This document shows positions 27,457 to 35,544 of a stretch of 37,574 bases of DNA, in pieces. A program made the translations under genes and the position numbers. Source of the stretch: Peptoniphilus timonensis JC401 (GTDB lineage: Bacteria > Bacillota > Clostridia > Tissierellales > Peptoniphilaceae); assembly GCF_000312025.1 (NCBI RefSeq), contig NZ_HE978593.1, forward strand, positions 610,327 through 647,900, read 5' to 3'. The notes under the pieces are model-generated. The model did not search any database and was not told where the DNA came from. It saw nothing but the letters and a program-made list of their open reading frames with translations. The first letter of the stretch is position 1. Each line of letters begins with the position of its first letter.

Positions 27457-28869
27457 ATGACTTTTATTGATTATTCTTTGGAACCTAAATCTGATATTGC
27501 TTTTGTGGACATCAAGTCTTTTTATGCAAGTGTTGAGTGTGTCACGAGAAATCTCGATCCTCTAACTACTAGTCTTTGTGTTATGAGTAGGTCTAGCAAT
27601 TCTAAGGGTCTTATTCTTGCAAGCTCTCCTCTTTTCAAGAAGATTTTTGGAAAAAGTAATGTGGGAAGGGCAGGTGAGCTTCCCTTTGACATCGAAACTA
27701 GAAAGTTTAGCTTTGAAAAGGCCAGGAGACAAAATATTGAGATTACTAAGGATTATATCGATTTTATTGAGATGTGGGCGAAAAATACTCTTATTGTCCC
27801 TCCAAGGATGGCTCTTTATATTGAAGAAAATTTAAAAATTCAAAAAGTTTTTCAAAATTATGCTCCTAGAGAAGATATCCTTCCCTACTCTATTGATGAG
27901 GGCTTTATTGATTTAACAAAGAGTTTAAATTATTTTGTTCCTGATAAAAATATTTCAAGCCGTGACAAGTTGGACCTAGTTTCTTCAATGATTCAAAAAG
28001 ATATTTGGGAAACAACTGGTCTATATTCCACTGTTGGCATGAGCAATTCTAATCCCCTTCTTGCAAAGCTTGCCCTTGATAATGAGGCTAAAAAAACACG
28101 GACTATGCGTGCAAATTGGTCCTATGAAGATGTGGAATCAAAACTTTGGGCTATTGATGATTTAAGTGATTTTTGGGGAATTGGTTCTAGATTGAAAAAA
28201 AGACTCAACTCTATGTCAATTTATACTGCTCGCGATCTTGCTAATTATGATCCTGATATTCTTAAAAAAGTTTTTGGTGTCATGGGACTTCAACTTTGGT
28301 TTCACGCAAATGGTGTTGATGAGTCCAAGTTATCAAAACCTTATAAACCCAAGTCAAAAGGTCTTGGAAATTCTCAAGTTCTTCCTCGCGACTACGAAAA
28401 TCAAGATGAAATTGAAATTGTCCTTTCTGAAATCGCTGAGCAAGTGGCTATTAGAATTAGAAGGCTAAAGAAAAAGGCTTCTGTCATTTCTATATATGTT
28501 GGTTTTTCTTACACTGAAAATAAGAAGTCTATTCATGCAAAGAGAACTATTAGACCAAGTCAAGCTACTAGGGTTTTGCAAATGGAAGTGCTAAAGCTTT
28601 TTAGGGAAAGATATGATGGGGGTTCTGTGAGAAATCTTGGGGTAACTTATGATAATTTAGTGGATGAATCTTCTACTATTTTTGATTTTTTTGATGATGT
28701 AGAGGCTATTGAAAGGGAAGAAAATCTTGATAGTGCAATTGATGAAATTCGTGACAGATTTGGTTTTACTTCTATTCAAAAGGCTACATCTCTTGTTGAA
28801 GGTTCGAGAGTTATTGAGAGAAGCAAGTTAATTGGTGGTCACTGTGGTGGCATGGATGGTGTTAAATAG
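27457..28869 (+). CDS. Y-family DNA polymerase (UmuC/UvrX-like)
   Basis: This translesion polymerase copies damaged DNA with low fidelity. Catalytic motifs are VDIKSFYASVEC (metal Asp) and YSIDEGFIDLT (metal Asp/Glu). A helix-hairpin-helix thumb (DFWGIGSRLKKRLNSM) and a little-finger domain with TIRPSQATR follow. Start 27457 is chosen for the GAGGTGG three bases before it; the ATG at 27373 has none. The protein is 470 residues. The UmuC-like sequence, the YolD neighbour and the third small gene match the mobile or accessory Firmicute SOS cassettes (UvrX-YolD), not chromosomal DinB. The dense upstream AT tract may carry SOS control. Confidence 0.93.
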   Translation: MTFIDYSLEPKSDIAFVDIKSFYASVECVTRNLDPLTTSLCVMSRSSNSKGLILASSPLFKKIFGKSNVGRAGELPFDIETRKFSFEKARRQNIEITKDYIDFIEMWAKNTLIVPPRMALYIEENLKIQKVFQNYAPREDILPYSIDEGFIDLTKSLNYFVPDKNISSRDKLDLVSSMIQKDIWETTGLYSTVGMSNSNPLLAKLALDNEAKKTRTMRANWSYEDVESKLWAIDDLSDFWGIGSRLKKRLNSMSIYTARDLANYDPDILKKVFGVMGLQLWFHANGVDESKLSKPYKPKSKGLGNSQVLPRDYENQDEIEIVLSEIAEQVAIRIRRLKKKASVISIYVGFSYTENKKSIHAKRTIRPSQATRVLQMEVLKLFRERYDGGSVRNLGVTYDNLVDESSTIFDFFDDVEAIEREENLDSAIDEIRDRFGFTSIQKATSLVEGSRVIERSKLIGGHCGGMDGVK

Positions 28870-28886
28870 TTTTAGGAGGTATTAAT

Positions 28887-29231
28887 ATGGTTGACAGGTC
28901 TTATTTGCCCTTTAAGTCTGCTAGAGAATATATGGATAGAGGCATGGCAAAGTGGATGGGATTTTTTATTTCAGAACACACTTCTGCTCTTCACAAAATG
29001 GGTGATTTTATAGATTTTTCTTCTCAAATGACGCGAGAAGAGCTTATTCTTTTAATAAGTCAGGTCTATGTAAATAATCTTAAAGTTCTCATTTATACTA
29101 AGCTGAGAAAAGATGCTTATTCTGGTAGGATTAAAGAAATTTTTCACGAAAGTATTTATTTAAGTGGCGATGAAGCCCTGAATATTTCTTTTGAGGATAT
29201 TATAAAAATTGTACTTTTGGAGGAATTATAA
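28887..29231 (+). CDS. YolD-like protein
   Basis: The 114-residue protein shows the YolD signature MDRGMAKWMGFFISEHTSAL near residues 17-36. YolD-like proteins are nearly always encoded beside Y-family polymerases in Firmicutes and are proposed to be UmuD-like partners, though the mechanism is unsettled. A strong AGGAGGT precedes the ATG, 17 bases after the polymerase stop. The last base of its stop codon is shared with the next start, so the three genes form an operon. Confidence 0.85.
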   Translation: MVDRSYLPFKSAREYMDRGMAKWMGFFISEHTSALHKMGDFIDFSSQMTREELILLISQVYVNNLKVLIYTKLRKDAYSGRIKEIFHESIYLSGDEALNISFEDIIKIVLLEEL

Positions 29232-29575
29232 TGTGTTTAGAAAGAAACTCTCTTCAGTTTGATTATTTTTCTATTAATTACAAAATTTTCGAGAATGATT
29301 TCTATAAGTTCTCAAATTTAAATGTTCCTTTAATATTTTTAACTTCTGATATTCTCCAACACATGTCCTCCACTGGTCACAATTATTTTAGATTAAATTC
29401 AAAGAATGCAGCAGATAAAAAGAACCACTATTTTATTTTTAATAAAGTTTATATTAATAATAATTTTATTATTCAATTTAAATATTTGGGACATATTTGT
29501 CCTATTGATTTTCATAAAGAATTTTTCATTGAAAACAAGATAAATTATTGCAAAAAAAGAAGCTACATCAAATGA
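29231..29575 (+). CDS. Small conserved protein of the polymerase cassette (DUF5960-like?)
   Basis: The 114-residue protein begins with RNSLQFDYFSINYKIFENDF and continues VPLIFLTSDILQHMSSTG and NYFRLNSKNAADKKNHYF. This resembles a small streptococcal family found beside umuC-like genes, which I recall as DUF5960 but cannot verify. There is no membrane segment. GGAGG lies within the end of the YolD gene. Translation starts at its overlapping ATG and ends inside the following terminator hairpin. It would be a third subunit or regulator of the translesion cassette. Confidence 0.7.
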   Translation: MCLERNSLQFDYFSINYKIFENDFYKFSNLNVPLIFLTSDILQHMSSTGHNYFRLNSKNAADKKNHYFIFNKVYINNNFIIQFKYLGHICPIDFHKEFFIENKINYCKKRSYIK

Positions 29576-29600
29576 TATAGCTTCTTTAAATATTTTAATA
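29556..29600. terminator. Bidirectional terminator between the polymerase cassette and the flavodiiron operon
   Basis: AAAGAAGCTA/TAGCTTCTTT stem with inner ATC/GAT pairing. T-rich sequence follows on the plus strand (TTTAAATATTTTAAT), and an A-run on the plus strand before it gives T7 on the minus strand. Confidence 0.85.
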
Positions 29601-29609
29601 AAAAGTTTA

Positions 29610-30851
29610 TTATTTATCAGCTGATTTTGCTTTAACTTCTCTAATCTTAGCCATTGATTCGATAATAGAATCTGCAAGAGCTTCCATATCGTTTTCGTTA
29701 GCCTTGTTAAGAGCTGAGTTAAGTGTAACTCTTTCTGGAAGTACGTCGAACATCTTAAGATTTTCGTCAATATATTCTTCAATCTTATCGCCAACTGTAC
29801 AAGCCCAAGTACCATTTTCAATGATACCAACAGTTCTGTTTTGAACGTTAAGAGCTTCAAGGTCCATTAAGAAGTTTTTCATTACAGGGTAAATACCTAA
29901 GTTGTAAGTTACAGATGCAATTACAATGTGAGAGTATTTAAATGTGTCTGCAATTAGGTAAGACATGTGAGTGTTACTTACATCGTGAACTACTACATTA
30001 GTCATTCCCTTATCACAAAGTCTTGATGCAAGAGCTTGTGCAGCACGTTCTGTATTTCCATACATTGATGCATAAACAATCATTACGCCTTCTTCTTCTG
30101 GTTCATATCTTGACCATTTGTCATATTTTTCGATGAACCATCCTAGGTTTTCTCTCCAAACTGGTCCGTGAAGTGGACAGATGTATTTAATATCTACAGT
30201 TGCAGCTTTTTTAAGAACATCTTGTACGAATGGACCATATTTTCCTACGATATTTGTTAAATATCTTCTTGCTGGGTCAAGATAATCTCTTTCGAAGTTA
30301 ACTTCGTCAGCAAATAGTTTACCATCAAGTGTACCGAATGTACCAAAAGCGTCAGCTGCGAATAGTACTCCGTCAGTTGTATCGAAACTTACAAGAACTT
30401 CTGGCCAGTGAACCATAGGTGCTTCTAAGAAAATGAATTCGTGCTTACCAAAGGAGATAGTGTCTCCTTCAGCTACAACAATTGATTGTTCGTCGTCTAC
30501 ATGGAAACCATATTGACGCATAAATTCAAAGCCTTGTTCACTTGCTATAACTTTTACATCTGGGTATCTTAAAACAATTTCATCAATAGCAGCAGCGTGG
30601 TCTGGTTCTAAGTGGTGAATTACTAGATAATCTAGGTCTTCTCCATCAAGAACTTCAGATATATTTTCTAAATAATCTTTTACAATTGACCAGTCAACTG
30701 TATCAAATAGTACGTTTTTTTCATCTTTTAGTAAATATGAATTATATGTTACTCCTTCTGGAATAGGAAAAATATTTTCAAATAATTCTAGTCTATGATC
30801 ATTTCCACCAACATAGTAAAGATCATCTGTGACTTTTCTAACAGTATACAT
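29610..30851 (-). CDS. fprA: FprA-type flavodiiron protein (O2/NO reductase)
   Basis: Flavodiiron proteins reduce O2 to water or NO to N2O in anaerobes, usually with electrons from rubredoxin. The 413 residues have a metallo-beta-lactamase-like domain with the full di-iron set (His80, Glu82, Asp84, His85 in HHLEPDHAA; His148; Asp167; His228). A flavodoxin domain beginning IVYASMYGNTERAA (about residue 258) follows. It has no rubredoxin of its own. It follows the acyl-CoA dehydrogenase fusion by 11 bases with AAGGAGG, and that fusion ends in a rubredoxin, which supplies the expected donor. Confidence 0.95.
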   Translation of the reverse strand: MYTVRKVTDDLYYVGGNDHRLELFENIFPIPEGVTYNSYLLKDEKNVLFDTVDWSIVKDYLENISEVLDGEDLDYLVIHHLEPDHAAAIDEIVLRYPDVKVIASEQGFEFMRQYGFHVDDEQSIVVAEGDTISFGKHEFIFLEAPMVHWPEVLVSFDTTDGVLFAADAFGTFGTLDGKLFADEVNFERDYLDPARRYLTNIVGKYGPFVQDVLKKAATVDIKYICPLHGPVWRENLGWFIEKYDKWSRYEPEEEGVMIVYASMYGNTERAAQALASRLCDKGMTNVVVHDVSNTHMSYLIADTFKYSHIVIASVTYNLGIYPVMKNFLMDLEALNVQNRTVGIIENGTWACTVGDKIEEYIDENLKMFDVLPERVTLNSALNKANENDMEALADSIIESMAKIREVKAKSADK

Positions 30852-30862
30852 TATATCCTCCT

Positions 30863-32800
30863 TTATTTTCTATCAGCTGGGAAATCAGCTTCAATAAAGT
30901 TTTGCTTTTCTTCTTGACATTCTGGGCATGTCCAATCATCTGGTAGTCTATCAAAATCTGTACCAGGATCGATTTCGCCTTCTGGATCTCCGAAGTTTGG
31001 ATCATATTCATATCCACAGCCTGGGCATACCATTACTTTGTAGTTAGGAGCTAATTTTCTAGGTTTAGATCTTCTAACTTTCTTCATTGGAGGTGCTGGT
31101 TCTTTTTCACCAGTTCCAAGTGCTTCTGCAAGAAGTGGCATAATTTCGAACATATCTCCAACTATACCATAGTCACAGTTCTTAAATATAGGAGCTCCAG
31201 CATTTTTGTTAATTGCAACAATTGTTGATGCATTTTTAATACCCTTTAAGTGTTGGCTTGCTCCAGAAATACCACATGCTATATATAGGTTACCATTGAA
31301 TTTTTGTCCTGACATACCTACATATCTTTCAAGTGGTACAAGTTTTAATGTTTCTGCAACTGGTCTTGATGAACCTAGTGCAGCACCAGCAGCGTGTGCA
31401 AGTTCTCTTGCCATGTCCATATTTTCTTCTCCGCCGATTCCCTTACCAACTGAAACAACTCTTTCAGCATCGTAAACAGGAGTATCAATATCAATTCCTA
31501 CAGAGAAGTCATATCCATCTTTCTTTAAGTTTTTAACTAATATATCAACAGCTTCTTCAGCTGTATCTGCTTTTATTATTTCTCTTTTTCTGTCTCCAGT
31601 GATAGGACCAGCTTTTTTATCTATAATAGCTGCTCTACCTTTTTTCTTAGGAGCTTTACCAATAAGGTGACTTGCAACTACAACTCTTTGGATTTCAGAA
31701 GTACCTTCATAGATAGTAGTGATCTTAGCATCTCTGAAGAATCTTTCTACATCCATTCCCTTTAGATATCCATTACCACCGTGGATTTGAAGAGCTTCGT
31801 TAACAACCCACATAGCAACTTCAGATGCAACTGTTTTTGCCATTGCAGCTTCCATTGAGTAGTTTTCGTGATTTTGTTTCATTTCAGCAGCTGAATAAAC
31901 CATAAGTCTTGCAGCTCTGATTTTAGTAGCCATATCTGCAATCTTGAAAGCAACAGCTTGTTGTTGTGCTATTGGTCTTCCAAATTGTACTCTTTCTTTT
32001 GCATAAGCAAGTGCAGCTTCATAAGCGCCTTGTGCAATACCTAGAGCTTGAGATGCAATACCAATTCTACCACCATCAAGTGTTTGCATTGCAATTCTAA
32101 ATCCTTGACCTTCTTTACCAAGTAAGTTTTCCTTTGGAACCTTAACATTGTTAAATTGAAGTTCGGCAGTAGTTGAAGATCTAATACCTAATTTGTCATA
32201 GTGATCTCCAAAAGTGAATCCTTCCCATCCTTTTTCTACTATGAAAGCAGAAATTCCGTGAGTACCGATTCCTGGTGTAGTAACTGCATAAACTACATAA
32301 GTGTCAGCAGCTGGAGCGTTAGTAATAAAAATCTTGTTACCATTTAAGATGTAGTAATCTCCATCAAGAACAGCAGTAGTTTCTGTACCACCTGCATCAG
32401 AACCAGCGTTAGGTTCAGTTAATCCAAAAGCACCAAGTTTTTTACCTTGAGCAAGAGGTTTTAAATATTTTTCCTTTTGTTCCTTTGTACCGAAAGCTTG
32501 AATTGGATAAGATCCTAATGAAGTGTGAGCTGATAATACAACACCAACACCTGCATCTACTCTTGATAATTCTTCAACAGCGATTGCGTAAGAAATAACA
32601 TCCTTACCTGCTCCGCCTTCTTCTTCAGGGTATGGAAGTCCCATCCAACCGTTTTCGCCAATCTTTTTAATTATTTCTTCTGGAAATTCATTGTTTTGAT
32701 CAAGTCCAAAAGATAATGGCTTGATTTCTGCTTCTGCAAACTCTCTGATAGCCTTACGAAGGGCTTCATGTTCGTCAGTTGTCTTATACATATTTGACAT
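30863..32800 (-). CDS. Acyl-CoA dehydrogenase - ETF-alpha FAD domain - rubredoxin fusion
   Basis: The 645-residue protein has three parts. Residues 1-382 are an acyl-CoA dehydrogenase of short-chain type (FGLTEPNAGSDAGG, QIHGGNGY, catalytic Glu365 in IYEGTSEIQ). Residues about 398-565 are the C-terminal FAD domain of ETF-alpha (RELAHAAGAALGSSRPVAE, LYIACGISGASQHL, CDYGIVGDMFEI), without ETF-alpha domain I. Residues 587-645 are a rubredoxin with Cys592/Cys595 and Cys625/Cys628. Electrons could pass from the acyl-CoA through two FADs to rubredoxin and then to the flavodiiron protein encoded next. No ETF-beta is nearby. A strong ribosome-binding site and a clear promoter precede it. Confidence 0.95.
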   Translation of the reverse strand: MSNMYKTTDEHEALRKAIREFAEAEIKPLSFGLDQNNEFPEEIIKKIGENGWMGLPYPEEEGGAGKDVISYAIAVEELSRVDAGVGVVLSAHTSLGSYPIQAFGTKEQKEKYLKPLAQGKKLGAFGLTEPNAGSDAGGTETTAVLDGDYYILNGNKIFITNAPAADTYVVYAVTTPGIGTHGISAFIVEKGWEGFTFGDHYDKLGIRSSTTAELQFNNVKVPKENLLGKEGQGFRIAMQTLDGGRIGIASQALGIAQGAYEAALAYAKERVQFGRPIAQQQAVAFKIADMATKIRAARLMVYSAAEMKQNHENYSMEAAMAKTVASEVAMWVVNEALQIHGGNGYLKGMDVERFFRDAKITTIYEGTSEIQRVVVASHLIGKAPKKKGRAAIIDKKAGPITGDRKREIIKADTAEEAVDILVKNLKKDGYDFSVGIDIDTPVYDAERVVSVGKGIGGEENMDMARELAHAAGAALGSSRPVAETLKLVPLERYVGMSGQKFNGNLYIACGISGASQHLKGIKNASTIVAINKNAGAPIFKNCDYGIVGDMFEIMPLLAEALGTGEKEPAPPMKKVRRSKPRKLAPNYKVMVCPGCGYEYDPNFGDPEGEIDPGTDFDRLPDDWTCPECQEEKQNFIEADFPADRK

Positions 32801-32878
32801 ATTTTCCTCCTTTTAAGATTAAAGATAATTAAAGTAATTTATACTTTAATAGTTAAAAACAAAAGATACACCAAGATG

Positions 32879-32902
32879 GTATACAATAATTAAAGTATAC
32901 AA
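32879..32902. repeat. Direct repeat GTATACAA over the acyl-CoA dehydrogenase promoter
   Basis: Two copies of GTATACAA (32879-32886, 32895-32902) have a 16-base period. Each contains the palindrome GTATAC. They cover the -10 box and probable start site of the downstream operon, so a repressor site is plausible. They do not match the Rex consensus as I know it. Confidence 0.5.
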
Positions 32903-32922
32903 CAACTTCTTTAAAGTGTCAA
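32894..32922 (-). promoter_or_regulatory. Consensus promoter of the dehydrogenase-flavodiiron operon
   Basis: Minus strand: perfect TTGACA, 17 bases, TATACT. Transcription should start near 32887, giving a leader of about 87 bases. No plausible riboswitch is seen in that leader. Confidence 0.85.
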
Positions 32923-33038
32923 AACATTTTCACTAAATTTTGAATAAAAATTTAAAAGTTTTTAATTCAAATCTTTTCGTTTTCACTAGTATTCTTATAC
33001 CCCTTTTTATTAATTTTATACTCAATTTAATGTATTAA

Positions 33039-33066
33039 TTGAAAAATACTTTTTTTGTTGTAAAAT
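33039..33066 (+). promoter_or_regulatory. Promoter for nitroreductase-PTS_EIIC_2 unit
   Basis: TTGAAA, 16 bases, TAAAAT, about 40 bases ahead of the chosen start codon. Confidence 0.6.
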
Positions 33067-33107
33067 ATAAAGTTAACAAGAAGAAATTTATAGCAATTGG
33101 AGGAATT

Positions 33108-33690
33108 ATGGATTTAGAAAATTTATTAAAATGGAGAAGATCTTACAGAAAGTTTGACGAAAATAAACTACTTTCTCAAGAAGATATTGATGCTATTTTA
33201 AATTCTATAAAATATGCATCTTGTGCAAATAACAGACAGTATTTGAGATTTATCTCTGTTGAAAAAAGAGATAAAGTATTGGAAATTTTCAATAATAGCA
33301 AATGGGCAGCATCTCTAGCTAATGAAGCAGGTAGACCTAAAGAGGGAGAAAGACCTGTTTATTTTATTGCTGTTTTAAGTGATAATAGAAAAAAAATTAA
33401 GATTTGACGGTGTTGACCAGGGCCTTGTGATTTCAAACCTTACTCTTGCAGCAGCAGAAAGAGGCATAGGATCTTGTATAATTGGAAGTGTAAATGATAA
33501 TAAAATGCGAGAAATTTTATCTTATGATGAAAAATATACTTGTAATCTTGTAGTTGCTTTTGGATACCCAAAAATCAAATCTACTATAGAAGAAATTGAT
33601 ATTTCTCATGACCAATCATATCATCTTGACGACAAGGGGAATTATATTGTTCCCAAATATAAACTAGATGACATTTTAAGGAGAATCTAA
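33108..33690 (+). CDS. Nitroreductase-family FMN protein (one-base frameshift at 33389-33396)
   Basis: A small FMN-dependent nitroreductase-like protein of 193 residues after one base is removed. The start RRSYRKFDENK is the usual FMN phosphate-binding beginning (R-R-S-x-R), ANNRQYLRFI follows, and the second half has AAERGIGSCIIGSV. As read, the frame stops at 33407 after an A8 run; with seven A the sequence continues SDNRKKLRFDGVDQGLV. Start 33108 is preferred: GGAGG lies four bases ahead, and the upstream ATG 33039 falls inside the promoter. The substrate is unknown. The stop TAA overlaps the ATG of the next gene, so the two are translationally coupled. Confidence 0.88.
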
Positions 33691-34718
33691 TGAAAAAAAA
33701 TGAAAATAAAAGTTTAAGTGAACTTATAAAAAGAAAGTCAAAGTTATATTTCATAGATGCTCTTGGAGCTATGGCTTTTGGCCTTTTTGCAACTCTATTA
33801 GTTGGAACAATTTTAAATACTATTGGAAAAAGCTTTGATATTTATTTTTTAACTGATGTCCTTTGGCCTCTGGCTCAAAAGGCAACAGGACCTGCCATTG
33901 CAGTTGCCATTGCAACAGCCATGTCCGCTCCAAGTCTTGTAGTTTATGCTGCTACTGTTGTTGGTATTGCTGGAAATGAACTTGGTGGTCCCATGGGAGT
34001 TTATATAGCCACTATAGTAGCTGTCGAATTTGGAAAACTTGTCAGCAGAAAAACAAAGGTAGATATAATTGTAACACCTGCTGTGACAGTGTTAACTGGT
34101 GTATTTGTCGCAAACTTTGTTGGTCCTTACATAGGAAATTTTATGAATCTTTTGGGAGCAATAATTATAAATGCAACAGATAAAGCTCCTTTCTTCATGG
34201 GAATTATTGTGTCTGTTATAGTTGGAATTGTACTTACACTTCCAATTTCCTCAGCTGCTCTCTCAATGATGCTTTCACTTTCTTCTCTCGCTGGCGGTGC
34301 TGCAACAATTGGTTGTTGCTGTCAGATGGTAGGCTTTGCCGTTATGTCTTATCGAGACAATAAAATCGAAGGTTTAGTAGCTCAAGGACTTGGGACTTCT
34401 ATGCTTCAGATGCCAAATATTGTGAGAAAACCAATAATAATTATTCCACCAATAATTTCATCTGCCATTCTTGGACCTGTTTCTACAATTATTTTTAAAC
34501 TAGAAAACACTCCTCTTGGATCTGGAATGGGTACAAGTGGTCTTGTTGGACAAATCTCAACTTTTGCTGCCATGCCAAATGTGCCCTTTATGAAACTTCT
34601 TGGAATAATTTTACTTATGCATATTATTCTGCCAGCCCTTTTAACATTTGCAATTTATGAAATTTTTTATAGGAAAGGGCTTATCCAAGACGGAGATATG
34701 AAACTTTATTTTAAATAA
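33690..34718 (+). CDS. PTS_EIIC_2 family membrane protein
   Basis: The 342-residue integral membrane protein has about eight to ten hydrophobic helices. It matches the PTS_EIIC_2 family: YFIDALGAMAFGLFATLLVG near the start, GNELGGPMGVYIAT, and later TPLGSGMGTSGLVGQI. Members are often annotated as PTS IIC or membrane regulatory protein. No IIA or IIB component is nearby, so it may carry something by another mechanism or need components elsewhere. The first residues (MKKNENKSLSELIKRKSK) are basic and cytosolic. It is coupled to the nitroreductase gene. Confidence 0.85.
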   Translation: MKKNENKSLSELIKRKSKLYFIDALGAMAFGLFATLLVGTILNTIGKSFDIYFLTDVLWPLAQKATGPAIAVAIATAMSAPSLVVYAATVVGIAGNELGGPMGVYIATIVAVEFGKLVSRKTKVDIIVTPAVTVLTGVFVANFVGPYIGNFMNLLGAIIINATDKAPFFMGIIVSVIVGIVLTLPISSAALSMMLSLSSLAGGAATIGCCCQMVGFAVMSYRDNKIEGLVAQGLGTSMLQMPNIVRKPIIIIPPIISSAILGPVSTIIFKLENTPLGSGMGTSGLVGQISTFAAMPNVPFMKLLGIILLMHIILPALLTFAIYEIFYRKGLIQDGDMKLYFK

Positions 34719-34730
34719 ATTTTAAGATTT

Positions 34731-34756
34731 AGACGGGAAATCCCGTCTATTTTTTT
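34731..34756 (+). terminator. Terminator after the PTS_EIIC_2 gene
   Basis: AGACGGG/CCCGTCT stem, AAAT loop, then ATTTTTTT. Confidence 0.93.
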
Positions 34757-34759
34757 GCA

Positions 34760-34792
34760 ATAAAATAGGCTCATCAAAAAAGATGAACCTAA
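34760..34792 (-). terminator. Terminator of the hemolysin III gene
   Basis: Minus strand AGGTTCATC/GATGAGCCT stem (one G-U pair) with a T6 loop, followed by ATTTTATT. The G-U pair forms only in the minus-strand transcript, which supports that polarity. Confidence 0.7.
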
Positions 34793-34797
34793 AATTT

Positions 34798-35451
34798 TTA
34801 GCCAATATAAATATAAAATGCAACAAAGTGAACTATTGCTGCTGCTAATACAAAGAAATGCCAAATTATGTGATTGTATTTAAATTTCTTTGATTTGTAA
34901 AAATAAGTTCCTGCTGTATAAACAAGACCACCTATTACTAAAAGCAACATAAATTTCCAAGTTGTGTTTGTAACAATGGGTTTAATTAAAAATACAGAAA
35001 GCCAGCCCATAGCAATGTAAATAATAACAGAAATTGTCTTTAACTTGTCGTATTTTTGATAAGTTGCAATTTTAAAAACAGTTCCAAAAATTGCTATTGA
35101 CCATATCAAAATTATAAAAAATAATCTAAATTTTCCCCTTGTAAGTAAGAGTATAATTGGTGTAAAACTTCCAGCTATAAAATAATAAATAGATACGTGG
35201 TCAAAAATTCTAAGAATCTGTTTTGCCTTTTTGTGTTGGATTGCGTGATAAATTGTACTCATTAAAAACATAAATATAAAACAGCCACCATAAATAGAAA
35301 AGGCAACAGTCTTTAAAACATCGCCATCTCTCACGCTTGGAATAATTAACATCAATAAAAAAATAATTCCAAGTAAAACACCAATCCCATGACTAATTGA
35401 ATTAGCTATTTCAATTTTTAAAAAGTCTCTGGACTTTATATTTTCTGCCAT
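34798..35451 (-). CDS. Hemolysin III / YqfA-type seven-helix membrane protein
   Basis: This is a PAQR-like (HlyIII) membrane protein of 217 residues with seven hydrophobic helices. The conserved residues of the family's putative metal site are present: STIYHAIQH after helix 2, FDHVSIYYFIAGSFTP, and HIIWHFFVLAAAIVHF in the last helix. The role in bacteria is unclear; hemolysis is not established for most members and links to membrane fluidity have been proposed. Start 35451 is chosen because AAGGAAG precedes it; the TTG at 35472 lacks a site. It stands alone between terminators. Confidence 0.9.
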   Translation of the reverse strand: MAENIKSRDFLKIEIANSISHGIGVLLGIIFLLMLIIPSVRDGDVLKTVAFSIYGGCFIFMFLMSTIYHAIQHKKAKQILRIFDHVSIYYFIAGSFTPIILLLTRGKFRLFFIILIWSIAIFGTVFKIATYQKYDKLKTISVIIYIAMGWLSVFLIKPIVTNTTWKFMLLLVIGGLVYTAGTYFYKSKKFKYNHIIWHFFVLAAAIVHFVAFYIYIG

Positions 35452-35514
35452 CTCATCACTTCCTTTTGACAATTATATAATCTCAAAATAAAAAGGTAAA
35501 TAAATATCTAATTC

Positions 35515-35540
35515 ATAAAAAAAGATCGGCATAGCCGACC
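35515..35540 (-). terminator. Terminator of the GNAT gene
   Basis: Minus strand GGTCGGC/GCCGATC (one G-U pair), three-base loop, then T7, a few bases after the restored stop at 35545. Confidence 0.88.
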
Positions 35541-35544
35541 TTCT

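Noticed and set aside
29399-29860. 153-residue open frame on the minus strand across the end of fprA
   Set aside because: It spans the bidirectional terminator and the fprA C-terminus in another frame. There is no ribosome-binding site and the composition is non-protein-like. It is a shadow.
32820-32940. Rex (NADH-sensing) operator upstream of the dehydrogenase fusion
   Set aside because: The repeated GTATACAA does not match the TTGT-N-ACAA style spacing of Rex sites as I know it.
33039-33107. Upstream start for the nitroreductase adding 23 residues
   Set aside because: The ATG lies within the likely promoter and has no ribosome-binding site, whereas the ATG at 33108 follows GGAGG at four bases.
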